From Rhodopseudomonas palustris (GTDB lineage Bacteria > Pseudomonadota > Alphaproteobacteria > Rhizobiales > Xanthobacteraceae): a stretch of DNA of 64,000 nt. Numbering within the stretch: position 1 is the first letter of the stretch; every line of letters starts with the position of its first letter. Shown here piece by piece: positions 1 through 10,486 of the stretch. The DNA is taken from contig NZ_CP140155.1 in the NCBI RefSeq assembly GCF_034479375.1, forward strand, positions 1,302,001 through 1,366,000, in the 5' to 3' direction. The translations under genes were made by a program, and so were the position numbers. A model generated the notes under the pieces. It did not search any database, was not told where the DNA came from, and saw only the letters and a list, made by a program, of their open reading frames with translations.

Positions 1-162
1 CAGCGCCAGCATCGGTTCGCGCATCACCTCCAGCACGATCCCGAACAGCGTGCGCCGGTCCGGGCTCGGCAGTTCGTTGGGGCCTTCGCCGGCGAGCCGC
101 GCTGCGGCTTCGGCCTCGCTGAGGCCGGTGGGCGGGGAAGCTTGTGTCGAGACGGGAGGCAT
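1..162 (-). CDS. P-type cation-transporting ATPase, N-terminal fragment
   Basis: Only the first 54 codons are in the window; the gene runs off the left edge. Reading leftward from the ATG at 160-162, the peptide has a Pro/Ser/Thr-rich start, then a segment of the form GLSEAEAAARL, then GPNELP, then a basic stretch leading into a hydrophobic segment (IVLEVM, EPMLAL). GLxxxEAxxRLxxxGPNELP followed by the first membrane helix is the hallmark of the cation ATPase N-terminal domain (PF00690) of calcium- or magnesium-type P-type ATPases. Ion specificity cannot be read because the catalytic DKTGT and transmembrane parts are missing. It starts 38 bp past the stop of moaC, in the same direction, so the two could be co-transcribed. 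Confidence 0.75.
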   Translation of the reverse strand, partial: MPPVSTQASPPTGLSEAEAAARLAGEGPNELPSPDRRTLFGIVLEVMREPMLAL

Positions 163-200
163 CGGCGTGATCTTCCTCGTGATCGCCGCGGCAGCCTATC

Positions 201-722
201 CTATTTGGGTGTCGCACCGGCGACATAGTCGCCGGACTTGCCGCCGGTCTTGGCGATCAGGTGAATGCCTTCAATCCGCACGCCGCGTTCGACCGCCTTG
301 ATCATGTCGTAGATCGTCAGGCAGGCGACCGACACCGCGGTCAGCGCTTCCATCTCGACGCCGGTCGGGCCGGTGACCTTCACCGTGGCGCGGACCATGC
401 AGCCGGGCAGTTTCTTGTCGGGGACGATATCGAGCGTGACCTTCGACAGCGCCAGCGGATGGCACAGCGGTATCAGCTCCGAAGTGCGCTTCGCCGCCAT
501 GATGCCGGCGATCCGCGCCGTGCCGAGAACGTCGCCCTTCTTGGCGTCGCCGCTCAGGATCAGGTCGAGCGTCGCCTTCTTCATCACCACGCGGCCTTCG
601 GCGACCGCGACGCGCTCGGTGGCCTCCTTGTCCGAAACGTCGACCATCCGCGCCTCGCCGCTGGTACCAATATGGGTGAGGGTGGGGGATGGCACAGTGG
701 ACTTGGTGGTTTTCTTAGCCAC
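201..722 (-). CDS. moaC: Cyclic pyranopterin monophosphate synthase MoaC
   Basis: The protein has 173 residues, slightly longer than the usual ~160 because of a Lys/Thr/Ser-rich start. With MoaA it converts GTP (via 3',8-cyclo-GTP) into cyclic pyranopterin monophosphate, the first step of molybdenum cofactor synthesis in the cytoplasm. Family signatures visible are LCHPL near residues 86-90, GVEMEAL at 121-127, the active-site stretch IYDMIKA at 137-143 and the C-terminal KTGGKSG near 158-164. It follows trpC on the same strand, with a 250-bp spacer filled by two inverted repeats, so it may have its own promoter. The trp-moaC neighbourhood is common in Rhizobiales; here a P-type ATPase follows where moeA is often found. 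Confidence 0.97.
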   Translation of the reverse strand: MAKKTTKSTVPSPTLTHIGTSGEARMVDVSDKEATERVAVAEGRVVMKKATLDLILSGDAKKGDVLGTARIAGIMAAKRTSELIPLCHPLALSKVTLDIVPDKKLPGCMVRATVKVTGPTGVEMEALTAVSVACLTIYDMIKAVERGVRIEGIHLIAKTGGKSGDYVAGATPK

Positions 723-766
723 AGGCGGGCCTCACGATGAGTGGAGGGGCGAGGTCGAAGCGTTTG

Positions 767-823
767 CTCACCCTCCCCTGGAGGGGGAGGGTCGGACGGC
801 GCAGCCGTCCGGGGTGGGGTGAG
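767..823. repeat. Palindromic intergenic repeat, copy 1 of an inverted pair
   Basis: The element has a C-rich/G-rich hairpin (CCCTCCCC then GGGGGAGGG), a second small hairpin (GACGGC..GCCGTC) and a tail GGGGTGGGGTGA. The same three-part element, in opposite orientation and with diverged central bases, lies at 872-940, with both tails pointing inward over about 48 bp. It lies in the moaC-trpC spacer. Confidence 0.8.
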
Positions 824-871
824 GCCGCGGGCAAGGAATTCATGGTGAAGCACGGTGCTGACGAGAGGCTG

Positions 872-940
872 TCACCCCACCCCGTCACGTGCCGCGCGAT
901 GCGCGTCCCGTGCCGACCCTCCCCCTCAAGGGGAGGGTGA
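872..940. repeat. Palindromic intergenic repeat, copy 2 (inverted)
   Basis: Read on the minus strand this has the same order as 767-823: hairpin CCCTCCCC/GGGGGAGGG, a longer imperfect central hairpin, then a GGGGTGGGGTGA tail. The 48 bp between the copies hold no convincing ORF. The pair resembles the arrangement around the DUF559 gene at 29716-30174. Confidence 0.8.
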
Positions 941-972
941 AGGCTGCAGCGTGGCGAAAAGCTCGCCATAAG

Positions 973-1818
973 TTAGCTTCCGGCTTGCTGCAGCGTCGTC
1001 TCGCGCGCCAGCAGCGCCCGTGTCGCGGCGGTGACGTCCTGCTGGCGCATCAGGCTTTCGCCGACCAGGAAGGTCGACATGCCGACGCGAGCGAGGCGGG
1101 CGAGATCGTCGGGCGTGAAGATGCCGCTTTCGCCGACCATCAGGCGATCGCTCGGGATCAGCGGGGCCAGCGCCTCGCTGGTCGCGAGCGTTACCTCGAA
1201 AGTGCGCAGGTTGCGGTTGTTGACGCCGATCATCGGCGAACGCAGCTTCAACGCGCGATCGAGTTCGGCGCGGTCGTGGACTTCGAGCAGCACGTCCATG
1301 CCGAGATCGAACGCGGCGTCCTCGATGTCTTTGGCTTCCGCATCATCGAGCGCCGCCATGATGATCAGGATGCAGTCGGCGCCATGGGCGCGGGCTTCGA
1401 CCACCTGATAGGTGTCGTACATGAAGTCCTTGCGCAGCGCCGGCAACGACACCGCCGCGCGCGCCGCGACCAGGTAGTCGAGGCTGCCCTGGAACGACGG
1501 CGTATCCGTCAGCACCGAGAGACAGGCCGCGCCGCCTTGTTCGTAAGCCTTTGCGAGCGCCGGCGGATCGAAATCGGCGCGGATCAGGCCTTTCGACGGC
1601 GACGCCTTCTTGATTTCGGCGATCAGCGCATAGTCGCCGTTTTCATGCTTGGCCCGTAGCGCACGGACGAAGCCGCGCGCCGGCGGGGCGCCGCGCGCAT
1701 CTGCCTCCAGCGCCGCAAGCGGTCGCTCGCGCTTGGCGGCGGCGATCTCCTCGCGCTTGTAGGCCTCGATCTTGGTCAGGATGTCGGACACCGGGACGCT
1801 CCCTGTAGGGTCACTCAA
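973..1818 (-). CDS. trpC: Indole-3-glycerol phosphate synthase
   Basis: The 281-residue TIM-barrel enzyme closes the ring of carboxyphenylamino-deoxyribulose phosphate to indole-3-glycerol phosphate, the fourth committed step of tryptophan synthesis. Seen directly: [12 protein letters not shown] around residues 66-77 (catalytic lysine and phosphate contacts), LRKDFMYD near 128, GVNNRNL near 197, and VGESGI towards the C-terminus. The length fits the family (~260-280). It is a monofunctional TrpC, with no TrpF fusion. It lies downstream of trpD, separated by 119 bp mostly occupied by a palindromic repeat. trpE/trpG are not adjacent. Confidence 0.97.
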   Translation of the reverse strand: MSDPTGSVPVSDILTKIEAYKREEIAAAKRERPLAALEADARGAPPARGFVRALRAKHENGDYALIAEIKKASPSKGLIRADFDPPALAKAYEQGGAACLSVLTDTPSFQGSLDYLVAARAAVSLPALRKDFMYDTYQVVEARAHGADCILIIMAALDDAEAKDIEDAAFDLGMDVLLEVHDRAELDRALKLRSPMIGVNNRNLRTFEVTLATSEALAPLIPSDRLMVGESGIFTPDDLARLARVGMSTFLVGESLMRQQDVTAATRALLARETTLQQAGS

Positions 1819-1837
1819 AGCACTCGTTTCAAGAGCT

Positions 1838-1919
1838 CGTCATTGCGAGGAGCGAAGCGACGAAGCAATCCAGCTCCGTGCACTGCGCTCTGGATTGCTT
1901 CGCTTCGCTCGCAATGACG
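1838..1919. repeat. Inverted repeat of the CGTCATTGCGAG family
   Basis: The element begins CGTCATTGCGAGGAGCGAAG and ends with its near complement (CTTCGCTCGCAATGACG), with inner arms GAAGCAATCCAG and CTGGATTGCTTC. It is a long imperfect hairpin between trpD and trpC. Relatives in this window are at 58227-58383 and 63539-63618. Such elements are abundant in Rhodopseudomonas and Bradyrhizobium intergenic DNA; transcribed, it could form a strong stem-loop and alter trpC expression. Confidence 0.9.
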
Positions 1920-1937
1920 AAACCGATTTCACCCTGC

Positions 1938-2954
1938 TTAGGCGGTCGCCGACACCGCGATCAGCTTCTTCAACCGTGCTTCCGCAGCGCCGCTGTCGAT
2001 CGATTGGGCGCCGAGCGCGACGCCTTCCTTGAGATCCTTCGCCTTGCCGGCGACGATCAGCGTCGCCGCGGCGTTGAGCAGCGCGACGTCGCGATACGGC
2101 CCCGGCATGCCTTCCAGCACCGCGCGCAGCGCCACCGCATTGGCCTCGGCATCGCCGCCCTTCAGCGCATCGGCGGGCGCGCGCGGCAGGCCGGCGTCTT
2201 CGGGGCTGACCTCGAAGGTTTTGATCTCACCGTTCTTCAATTCGGCGACGGCGGTCGGGCCGGACAGCGTGATCTCGTCGAGCCCGTCGGAGCCGTGCAC
2301 CACCCAGATCGACTCCGAGCCGAGATTCTTCAGCACCTGCGCCAGCGGCTGCACCCATTGCCGCGAGAACACGCCGATCATCTGGCGCTTGACGCCGGCG
2401 GGATTCGACAGCGGCCCGAGCAAATTGAAGATCGTGCGGGTGGCGAGCTCGACGCGGGTGGGACCCACGTTCTTCATCGCCGGATGATGGGTCGGCGCGA
2501 ACATGAAGCCGATGCCGGCCTCCGCGACGCAGCGGCCGACGTGGTCCGGGGTGATGTCGATCTTGACGCCGAGTGCATTGAGCACGTCGGCAGCGCCGGA
2601 TTTCGACGACAGCGCGCGGTTGCCGTGCTTGGCGACCGGGACGCCGCAGCCGGCGACCACGAACGACGTGCAGGTCGAGACGTTCACCGAGCCGGAGCCG
2701 TCGCCGCCGGTGCCGACGACGTCGACCGCGTCGGGCGGCGCCGCGACCGTCAGCATCTTGGCGCGCATCGTCGTCACCGCGCCGGTGATCTCGTCGACGG
2801 TCTCGCCGCGGACCCGCAGGCCCATCAGCAGCGCGCCCATCTGTGACGGCGTCGCGTCGCCCGACATCATGGCGTCGAACGCGTTCGCCGCTTCGTCCCT
2901 GGTCAGCGACGCCCCCGTCGCGACCTTCGCGATAACTGCCTTGAAATCGATCAT
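1938..2954 (-). CDS. trpD: Anthranilate phosphoribosyltransferase
   Basis: This cytoplasmic enzyme transfers the phosphoribosyl group of PRPP to anthranilate, the second step of tryptophan synthesis. The PRPP/Mg site GTGGDG lies near residues 81-86, followed by NVSTCTSFV, then [12 protein letters not shown], all diagnostic. The start [11 protein letters not shown] at 2954 (338 residues) was chosen because it matches the usual family N-terminus; an ATG three codons upstream (2963) is possible. It sits 37 bp downstream of ppiD, suggesting co-transcription of ppiD-trpD, with trpC after a repeat-filled gap. Identification is secure; only the exact start is uncertain. Confidence 0.96.
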   Translation of the reverse strand: MIDFKAVIAKVATGASLTRDEAANAFDAMMSGDATPSQMGALLMGLRVRGETVDEITGAVTTMRAKMLTVAAPPDAVDVVGTGGDGSGSVNVSTCTSFVVAGCGVPVAKHGNRALSSKSGAADVLNALGVKIDITPDHVGRCVAEAGIGFMFAPTHHPAMKNVGPTRVELATRTIFNLLGPLSNPAGVKRQMIGVFSRQWVQPLAQVLKNLGSESIWVVHGSDGLDEITLSGPTAVAELKNGEIKTFEVSPEDAGLPRAPADALKGGDAEANAVALRAVLEGMPGPYRDVALLNAAATLIVAGKAKDLKEGVALGAQSIDSGAAEARLKKLIAVSATA

Positions 2955-2991
2955 GGTCCCCATCGGCGACGGGCGAAGGCGGTTGCCTTCG

Positions 2992-4893
2992 TCAGTTGGT
3001 CGCCGCCCCCGTCGCCTGCGCCACAGCCTGCTGGTTGATCTTGGTGCCGATCTGCTTTTCGACCCAGGCGATATATTCGCCGACCTGCTCGTCGTTCATC
3101 CGCTGCACCAGCGCGTCCTTCAGCTTCTTCGTCTCCGCGGAGGCGAGGTCGACCGGCGGCACCGTGACGTCGGTGACGCGATACACGAACCATTCGTTGC
3201 CGGTGCCGCCCAGGCTCTGGCCGAACGAGTCCTTCGGCGTCCTGAACACCGACTCGATCACCGTTGCCGGCACGCCGGGGGTGTTTCCCTCACGCTTCAA
3301 TCCGGTCGCAGTCTCGACCTTGACGCCCTGCGGCGCGACCTCGGCGAGCTTGCCGTCGGTGCCGAGCTTCTGCACCATCTCGGCCGCCATGGTCCGCAGC
3401 CGGCTGGTGACCTGTTCGGTGCGCCAGCGCGCCTCGACCTGATCCTTGACCTCGTCGAGGCTGCGCTCGCGCGACGACGTCACGCCGAGCACGTCGAACC
3501 AGACATAGCCGTTCTGATAGTTGATCGATTCGGTATCGACGCCGACATCGCTGTTGAACGCGGCGGTCGCCAGTTCGAGACCCTGCGGGATGTCCTTGAC
3601 CGGCTGGCCGTCCGGGCCGCGGCCGGAGCGGTCGACCGCCTCGATGGTCACCGCATCGAGCCCGAGCGTCTTCGCCGCCTCGATCACGTTGGCGCCGCCG
3701 GCGCGGGCGTCTTCCATCTTGTCGTGCAACTCCTGCACCTGGGCACGGGCGCGCTCCAGTGCGACGTCGCGCTTGATCGTGGAGGCGAGGCTCTCATAGC
3801 TCGGCTGCACGCCGGGTTCGATCTTGGAGACCCTGACCAGCGCGGTGCCGAAGGCGCCCGGGATCGGCTGGCTGACCTCGTTGAGCGGCAGCGCGAACGC
3901 GGCGTTCGCCACCGCCGGGTCGAGCATTTCGGCCTTGCTGACCAGGCCGAGTTCGACGTCGGCCGGCTTCAGACCGCGCTGCGCGGCGACATCGTCGAAG
4001 GACGCGCCTTCGGCGATCTTGGCGCGCGCGGCCTGCGCCTCTTCTCCATTCGGAAACACGATCTGCGAGATCTGCCGCTTCTCCGGCGTCGAGAGCTTGT
4101 CCTTGCGTTGGTCGAACAGCTTGCGCGCGTCGGCGTCGGACACCTCTGTCCATTTGGCGATCGCCTCGGGCGTCACCGTGACGAATGCGACCTTGCGATA
4201 CTCGGGCGCGCGGAATTGCGTCTTGTGATCTTCGTAGTAGGCCGCGAGCGCTTCGGAGGAGGGCGGCTCGATGGTCCCGACCTGCGCATCGGTGAGCTTC
4301 AGATAGTCGATCGCGCGCTGCTCGTTCTGGAACTGGCTGGCGACCTGCAGCATCGCGTTCGACGGCGCGAGGCCGGCCGTGACGGTGCCGGCGATCTGCC
4401 GGCGCAGCGCGACCTTGCGCTGCTCGGCGATGTAACGCTGCTCGGTGAAGCCGAACTGGCGGATCACCTGCTGGAAGCGGTTCGGATCGAACACGCCGCC
4501 CACGCCCTTGAAGTTCGGATCGTTGAGGATGCTCTTCATGGTCTCTTCGTCGGACTGGCCGAGCCCGAGCCGGCGCGCATCCTCGTCGAGCGCCGCCTCG
4601 GCGATGACCTGCTGCAGCACCTGGCGATCGATGCCGAAGGCGCGCGCCTGATCTGGCGTCAGCGGCCGGCCGAACTGGCGGCCGATCTGCTGCAGGCGAT
4701 CGTTGTAGGTCTGTCGGAATTGTTCGGTGGTGATCTCAGTGTCGCCGATGGTGGCGAGCGTGGATCGGCCGAACCCGCGGAAAATGTCGGCAATGCCCCA
4801 GACCGCAAAGCTGAGGATCAGCACGCCCATCACGATCATCATGATGGTCTTGCCGACCCAATTGGATGAGGCGTTGCGTATTCCTCGAAGCAT
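2992..4893 (-). CDS. ppiD: Membrane-anchored periplasmic peptidyl-prolyl isomerase / folding chaperone (PpiD type)
   Basis: The protein has 633 residues. An N-terminal hydrophobic segment (about residues 14-33, [20 protein letters not shown]) anchors it in the inner membrane with the bulk in the periplasm. A SurA-like helical region with Gln/Arg-rich helices follows (about 40-250), then a parvulin-type rotamase region around 260-370 containing [12 protein letters not shown] and a degenerate FDDVA segment, then a second chaperone-like region. The family assists folding of newly exported proteins. The start at 4893 ([12 protein letters not shown]) was chosen because the cytoplasmic tail and membrane helix follow at the normal distance; a longer in-frame start at 5001 would add 36 unlike residues. 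It is divergent from tpiA. Confidence 0.9.
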   Translation of the reverse strand: MLRGIRNASSNWVGKTIMMIVMGVLILSFAVWGIADIFRGFGRSTLATIGDTEITTEQFRQTYNDRLQQIGRQFGRPLTPDQARAFGIDRQVLQQVIAEAALDEDARRLGLGQSDEETMKSILNDPNFKGVGGVFDPNRFQQVIRQFGFTEQRYIAEQRKVALRRQIAGTVTAGLAPSNAMLQVASQFQNEQRAIDYLKLTDAQVGTIEPPSSEALAAYYEDHKTQFRAPEYRKVAFVTVTPEAIAKWTEVSDADARKLFDQRKDKLSTPEKRQISQIVFPNGEEAQAARAKIAEGASFDDVAAQRGLKPADVELGLVSKAEMLDPAVANAAFALPLNEVSQPIPGAFGTALVRVSKIEPGVQPSYESLASTIKRDVALERARAQVQELHDKMEDARAGGANVIEAAKTLGLDAVTIEAVDRSGRGPDGQPVKDIPQGLELATAAFNSDVGVDTESINYQNGYVWFDVLGVTSSRERSLDEVKDQVEARWRTEQVTSRLRTMAAEMVQKLGTDGKLAEVAPQGVKVETATGLKREGNTPGVPATVIESVFRTPKDSFGQSLGGTGNEWFVYRVTDVTVPPVDLASAETKKLKDALVQRMNDEQVGEYIAWVEKQIGTKINQQAVAQATGAATN

Positions 4894-5143
4894 GGACTCA
4901 CTTTTCGCAGGAGGGAACCGGCCGCGCTCAGGCGCGCGGTGGCGCAAATTAGCGTCGCCGGCTTGAAAATCCATCTTAAAGTGGCGGTCGCGGCGTCGCA
5001 ACCAGCCGCACCCGGCAGTCGCGCGGCTGCCACCGCATCGCAGGAAGCGTCGACGCGACGCTGACCTGCGCGATCACGCGCTCTTGAGCATCGCAAACGG
5101 CTCTGCTAGCGGGATTGAGCAACCCAGAAACCCGAGAGTGTCC

Positions 5144-5917
5144 ATGCCGGTCCCCGCCGTTCGTCCGCTGATTGCCGGAAACTGGAAAATGAACGGCCTC
5201 AAGGCCGCGTCGTCGGAGCTCGACGCGATCCTGGAAGGCGCGCCGCAACTTTCGTCGGGGATCGATCTGCTGGTCTGCCCCCCCGCGACCCTGGTTGCGG
5301 CGTTCGCCGAGCGGCTCGCGGCCCATCCCGGCGGCGCGCTGCCGGTCACGATCGGTGCACAGGATTGCCACACCAATGTCGCAGGCGCGCATACCGGCGA
5401 TATCTCGGCCGAAATGCTGGCGGATGCCGGCGCCCGCGCCATCATCGTCGGCCATTCCGAGCGCCGCGCCGACCACGCCGAGACCGACGCGATCGTCCGC
5501 GCCAAGGCGCAAGCAGTGTGGCGGGCAGGGCTGGTCGCCATCGTCTGCGTCGGGGAAACCCAGGGCGAGCGCAACGCCGGCCATACCCTCGACGTGGTCG
5601 CAGGCCAGCTTGCCGGCTCGCTGCCGGACGGAGCTACCGCCGCCAATCTGGTGGTGGCGTATGAGCCGGTCTGGGCAATCGGCACCGGAATGACCCCGAC
5701 AGCAGCGGATGTCGAGGAAGTTCATGGATTTATCCGCCAGACCCTGATCCAGCGCTTCAACGCAGAGGGGGAGCTGATGCGGTTGCTCTACGGCGGCTCG
5801 GTGAAGCCCTCGAATGCCAGCGAGCTGATGGCGGTTCCGCATGTCAATGGCGCCCTGGTCGGTGGCGCCAGCCTGAAGGCGTCCGACTTCCTTGCGATCG
5901 CCGCCGGTTGTCCCTAA
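5144..5917 (+). CDS. tpiA: Triose-phosphate isomerase
   Basis: The 257-residue TIM-barrel enzyme interconverts dihydroxyacetone phosphate and glyceraldehyde-3-phosphate. Signatures seen: NWKMNG at residues 13-18 with catalytic Lys15, VGHSERR (catalytic His), [11 protein letters not shown] (catalytic Glu) and GGSVKP near the end (phosphate loop). The start at 5144 ([18 protein letters not shown]) gives the standard distance to the NWK motif; an in-frame ATG at 5084 would add 20 atypical residues. It is divergent from ppiD across about 250 bp and is followed 176 bp later by secG. Confidence 0.98.
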   Translation: MPVPAVRPLIAGNWKMNGLKAASSELDAILEGAPQLSSGIDLLVCPPATLVAAFAERLAAHPGGALPVTIGAQDCHTNVAGAHTGDISAEMLADAGARAIIVGHSERRADHAETDAIVRAKAQAVWRAGLVAIVCVGETQGERNAGHTLDVVAGQLAGSLPDGATAANLVVAYEPVWAIGTGMTPTAADVEEVHGFIRQTLIQRFNAEGELMRLLYGGSVKPSNASELMAVPHVNGALVGGASLKASDFLAIAAGCP

Positions 5918-6093
5918 CTGAGTGTCATAAAGCGCTTATCCGTCCCGGTGCGGAGGCCTTCCGGGGGGTGACAATGCCCCCATCGATCGTGTAGACACCG
6001 CGCGACTTCGTTTATCCCGCAAGCCTGTCGAGCAGCCGCGCGCTGGCGCCATGTCGGCCTTTCGGCGATCCGGGCTTGTGATGGAAGGGTATC

Positions 6094-6486
6094 ATGCAGA
6101 CTGTCATTATCGTCATCCACCTGATGTTGGTCCTGGGGCTGATCGGCACTGTGCTGTTGCAGAAGTCCGAGGGCGGTGGCCTGGGCGTCGGCGGTGGCGG
6201 TGGCGGTGGCTTTATGTCGAGCCGAGGCACCGCGAACCTGCTCACCCGGACCACGGCGATTCTCGCGGTCGGCTTCTTCATCACCAGCCTGCTGCTGTCG
6301 TGGCTCGCGACTTACAACCGTAAGCCGACGTCGATCCTCCCGACGGCGGCTCCGACCACCCAGCAGGCACCGGGCGTCCCGGCGCCTCCGGTCTCGCAGG
6401 GCGGCGGTCTGCTCGATTCGCTGAAGCAGGCCGACCAGCCGCAGAATCAGGCGCCGGCCGCCCCGGCCCCGCCGCAGTCGCAATAA
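6094..6486 (+). CDS. secG: Protein-export membrane protein SecG
   Basis: The 130-residue protein is the small third subunit of the SecYEG translocon. It shows two hydrophobic segments (about 3-20 and 52-72) around the conserved LLQKSEGGGLG loop, followed here by a long poly-glycine run and the usual FMSSRGTANLLTR motif before the second helix. The C-terminal ~50 residues are a Pro/Ala/Gln-rich cytoplasmic or periplasmic tail, longer than in enterobacterial SecG (~110 residues) but usual for alphaproteobacteria. The tpiA-secG-pyrG order is conserved in this group. Confidence 0.97.
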   Translation: MQTVIIVIHLMLVLGLIGTVLLQKSEGGGLGVGGGGGGGFMSSRGTANLLTRTTAILAVGFFITSLLLSWLATYNRKPTSILPTAAPTTQQAPGVPAPPVSQGGGLLDSLKQADQPQNQAPAAPAPPQSQ

Positions 6487-6646
6487 GCATTGCCGGCATG
6501 CGCTGGCGGTAGCTGCCGAAGAGTCTGAGCTGCCGTCAGTAATCGTTTGAAGACGCTGATATTTCGGCGTCACCCACAGGCATTCTGAAGTTCGCCCGTT
6601 GGGGACGAATCGCTTTGGCGAATCGGACCGAGGGCCTTAAAGGTAG

Positions 6647-8286
<1,640 letters not shown>

Positions 8287-8362
8287 GCGCGGGTTGCTAT
8301 CCCTACAGAACTGTCTTTAAAAGCCCTAGTGCAACCAAGATTGTTCATGATATGTTCTCGTC

Positions 8363-8881
8363 ATGACTACGTTTTCCACAGCTCCGTATGATGCCAGGGA
8401 GATAGCTAACTATCTCCTGGATTATGCTGACCGAAAGCGGCTCGATCTTACGCAAATCAGTCTGTTGAAGTTGATCTACTTCTGCCATGGCTGGTATTTA
8501 GTCTACAAAGAAAGACCACTAATTAAGAACGAGTTCGAAGCTTGGGAGAATGGCCCAGTAGTTCGTGTAGTTCGTGATGCCTTCAAGCATCACGGCAAGT
8601 TCAAAATTGATACGCGCGCCAGCAAATTCGACCTTCTTACTGGAGAAGTACTGGCGGTGAGGCCCAATCTTCTCCCGGATGATGGGAAATTCGTCGAAGA
8701 GATCTTCGATCTCTATCAGGGCTTTGGGCCTTGGGATTTGCGGGATTTAACTCACGACGAGGGTTCTCCATGGGCCAAACTGTGGAATTCTGAAGAGGTT
8801 ATTGCTCGATTTGGAATGAGAATTAGGGACGAGGAAATTCGTGCGCATTTTTCGTTGAAGGGAATTCGCAATTCAGTGTAA
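8363..8881 (+). CDS. Panacea-domain (DUF4065) protein, probable antitoxin
   Basis: The 172-residue soluble protein has the Panacea/DUF4065 (PF13274) pattern. The N-terminal segment DAREIANYLLDYADR is followed by LTQISLLKLIYFCHGWYLV and then the family hallmark EAWENGPVVRVVRDAFKHHG (about residues 53-73). Panacea domains act as versatile antitoxins that neutralise unrelated toxins encoded next to them, and also occur in phage proteins (GepA/SocA-like). It is the first gene of a two-gene unit; the partner starts 32 bp downstream. No good Shine-Dalgarno precedes the ATG, and the 78-bp upstream region is AT-rich and could hold a promoter. Antitoxin function is inferred from family and context. 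Confidence 0.8.
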   Translation: MTTFSTAPYDAREIANYLLDYADRKRLDLTQISLLKLIYFCHGWYLVYKERPLIKNEFEAWENGPVVRVVRDAFKHHGKFKIDTRASKFDLLTGEVLAVRPNLLPDDGKFVEEIFDLYQGFGPWDLRDLTHDEGSPWAKLWNSEEVIARFGMRIRDEEIRAHFSLKGIRNSV

Positions 8882-8913
8882 AAGATCAAATCGAGAACAA
8901 CCGAGGTGGCCCA

Positions 8914-9654
8914 ATGGCGGGTCTATTCTTAGTAAACGTGCTGGATGTAGGGCGTTTCTTGGGACCTGAGCCGAGTAAGATCGATGTTCAGGACGTGTTC
9001 GAGAGGATCGAGGAGCTGTACTTACGTCCGCGGGGAGGGGGCTTCAATCATGACCCCTCAATCCGAGCTGCCTATGATATCTTCCGCGGGGCCAGCTCAC
9101 TCCAGGAAGCTGTGTGCTTCTGCGAAGGAACCGGAAATCCCAAAGGGCGAATACAGAACTCCGCAATTATCAAGGCGGTCGGACCTCATGCTGTTGCCAA
9201 CAAGTCCGTTTGCCATCGAGTCGGCTATGTAGCCGTACGCATCGCGAGGTATCGCGGAAGCAATATTCACATTGGTATCAAAGCTCCCTTTGTGAGAGTT
9301 CAGAACCGGCAGTCCGCTTATTTAGTCATCCCGGGCTTTCGTAAGGATACGCGACCTCTCGGTTGGCAGCTTGATTTCGTCTGCTCAGTCGCAGCTAATC
9401 AACTTGCTCGCGACGACTTTGAAGGGGCCGACGTGGAGTATCTTTATGCTGGTCCGGGCGATAACGCCACTCAAAGAGAGTTCTGCGCCTACTACGGGCG
9501 GGATCTATCTTTGTTCGACGCTGATCAAATTGATGAGTATCTGCAGGTATATGTTGAAGCTGTAGTAAGACATTTGGAGCGTGGCGAAGGAGTGAGTCCT
9601 GCAAAATACTCAGGCTATAGGATTGTGGACCGAGCGCAAGGCACGCTTTTTTAG
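8914..9654 (+). CDS. Unrecognised 246-residue protein, candidate toxin partner of the Panacea protein
   Basis: I do not recognise a family. The predicted protein is soluble, with no signal peptide or membrane helix. A likely ribosome site (GAGG) sits 8 bases before the ATG. Visible features: an acidic N-terminal helix (IDVQDVFERIEEL, about 23-35), a CFCEGTGNPKG segment (68-78), a beta-rich centre (about 103-141: GYVAVRIARY, NIHIGIKAPFVRV, AYLVIPGF), a DDFEGADVEYLYAGPG stretch (167-182), then YYGRDLSLFDADQ and a C-terminal helix with VVRHLERGEG. Its place directly after a Panacea gene in a minimal horizontally acquired cassette suggests a toxin or defence effector. Base composition is far below the neighbours. 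No enzymatic activity is assigned. Confidence 0.6.
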   Translation: MAGLFLVNVLDVGRFLGPEPSKIDVQDVFERIEELYLRPRGGGFNHDPSIRAAYDIFRGASSLQEAVCFCEGTGNPKGRIQNSAIIKAVGPHAVANKSVCHRVGYVAVRIARYRGSNIHIGIKAPFVRVQNRQSAYLVIPGFRKDTRPLGWQLDFVCSVAANQLARDDFEGADVEYLYAGPGDNATQREFCAYYGRDLSLFDADQIDEYLQVYVEAVVRHLERGEGVSPAKYSGYRIVDRAQGTLF

Positions 9655-9673
9655 CTTAAGCGCGCTAGCTTGT

Positions 9674-9741
9674 TTCGAACCGCATCCGCTGTTCTCGTCC
9701 TTCATCGAAGCGGCGCTGGTGCGCAGCCGGCTGGTGTAGTT
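9674..9741 (+). pseudogene. Detached 3' end of pyrG (right direct repeat)
   Basis: The segment encodes the last ~22 residues of CTP synthase in the pyrG frame ([21 protein letters not shown], then stop) but has no start or upstream gene. It repeats 8219-8286 with four synonymous differences. It is probably the original chromosomal pyrG end, displaced by the islet, because it directly abuts ordinary chromosomal genes. Confidence 0.85.
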
Positions 9742-9745
9742 TCCA

Positions 9746-10072
9746 TCACTTCGGGCAGCCCGCCGTGGAATCGCCCGTGCGCGCCATCGGCTTGCCGTTG
9801 ATGAAGACGTTGCCGCCGCCGCCGCCGCCGCCGACCACCACGCCGCCGCAATTGGTTCGACCGCCGACGATCGCGGCGGGCTTGCCGTTGATGAAAACGT
9901 TGGTCGAACCTTCGACGATCGCACCGCTGGACGTAGCGTCGCCTGCGCGTGCCGCCGGCTTGCCGTTGACGATCACATCGTTGCTGCCGCCGCTGACGAC
10001 GCCCGACGTCTGCGCCAGCGCCGGGCCGGTCAGCACCAGCATGAATGCGATCTGCAACAGCGTTCGACTCAT
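9746..10072 (-). CDS. Exported PAAR-like repeat protein
   Basis: The 108-residue protein has a signal peptide (MSRTLLQIAFMLVLTGPALAQ, cleavage after ALAQ). The mature part has three repeats of V/F-I-V/I-N-G-K-P-A/M-A: VIVNGKPAARAGD, VFINGKPAAIVGG and VFINGKPMARTGD, separated by G/S/T-rich stretches and one run of eight glycines. This is the PAAR motif pattern (PF05488). Classical PAAR proteins cap the type VI secretion spike and lack a Sec signal; none of the T6SS genes is nearby, so this looks like a periplasmic or secreted PAAR-fold protein of unknown role. The start at 10072 was chosen because the signal peptide begins there; a longer frame to 10312 lacks support. Confidence 0.7.
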   Translation of the reverse strand: MSRTLLQIAFMLVLTGPALAQTSGVVSGGSNDVIVNGKPAARAGDATSSGAIVEGSTNVFINGKPAAIVGGRTNCGGVVVGGGGGGGNVFINGKPMARTGDSTAGCPK

Positions 10073-10241
10073 CGATCCTGCTCCGGTGACGTAGCGCGCG
10101 GCGAGAGCGTGTGGGCCCCTGCCATCCGCTCTACGATAGCACGGGAATGTCGGCGTGACTGCGGTTGCGGGGTCAGGCGGCAAGTCCTCTTCGCGCCGGC
10201 CCGACAATCCGCGCGCCGTAACCGTTGCCGCAGAACACGTC

Positions 10242-10472
10242 TCATCCGGTGGCGTCGCGTGGCGGTTGCAGATGACCTCGCAGCCAACACGCGGCGAACT
10301 CGAAGCGGGCACTGTGGTCGCGCCGGATCATGTCGATCTGCGCGCTGGTCTGGCGCTCGCCGCTGTCGAGCTTAAAGTCATCCGCGGCGATGAATTGATC
10401 AATGACAACTGGGCAGGGATCTCGGCGAGCCCCAAGACAGCGCGCCGAACGGTAGCTATAAGGCCTCTGCAA
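10242..10472 (-). CDS. Small hypothetical protein (weak)
   Basis: This is a possible 76-residue ORF in the 414-bp gap between the PAAR-like gene and the NIPSNAP gene. The second half (FIAADDFKLDSGERQTSAQ, then IDMIRRDHSARFEFAACWL) reads like genuine protein, with strong G/C preference at third codon positions. The first ~22 codons look non-coding, so the true start may be elsewhere. No family recognised. Nothing else is seen in the rest of the gap (10073-10241, 10473-10486). Confidence 0.3.
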   Translation of the reverse strand: MQRPYSYRSARCLGARRDPCPVVIDQFIAADDFKLDSGERQTSAQIDMIRRDHSARFEFAACWLRGHLQPPRDATG

Positions 10473-10486
10473 CGATCGGAGGGAAC

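Noticed and set aside
767..940. Possible CRISPR array
   Set aside because: There are only two copies, in inverted orientation, with no regular spacers and no cas genes.
1838..1919. Possible tRNA or small RNA
   Set aside because: The hairpin is a dispersed repeat with copies at 58227 and 63539; there is no cloverleaf or CCA end.
2503..4869. 788-residue plus-strand ORF
   Set aside because: It is the antisense shadow of ppiD (and the end of trpD); Arg/His/Asp/Leu-rich, with no family signature.
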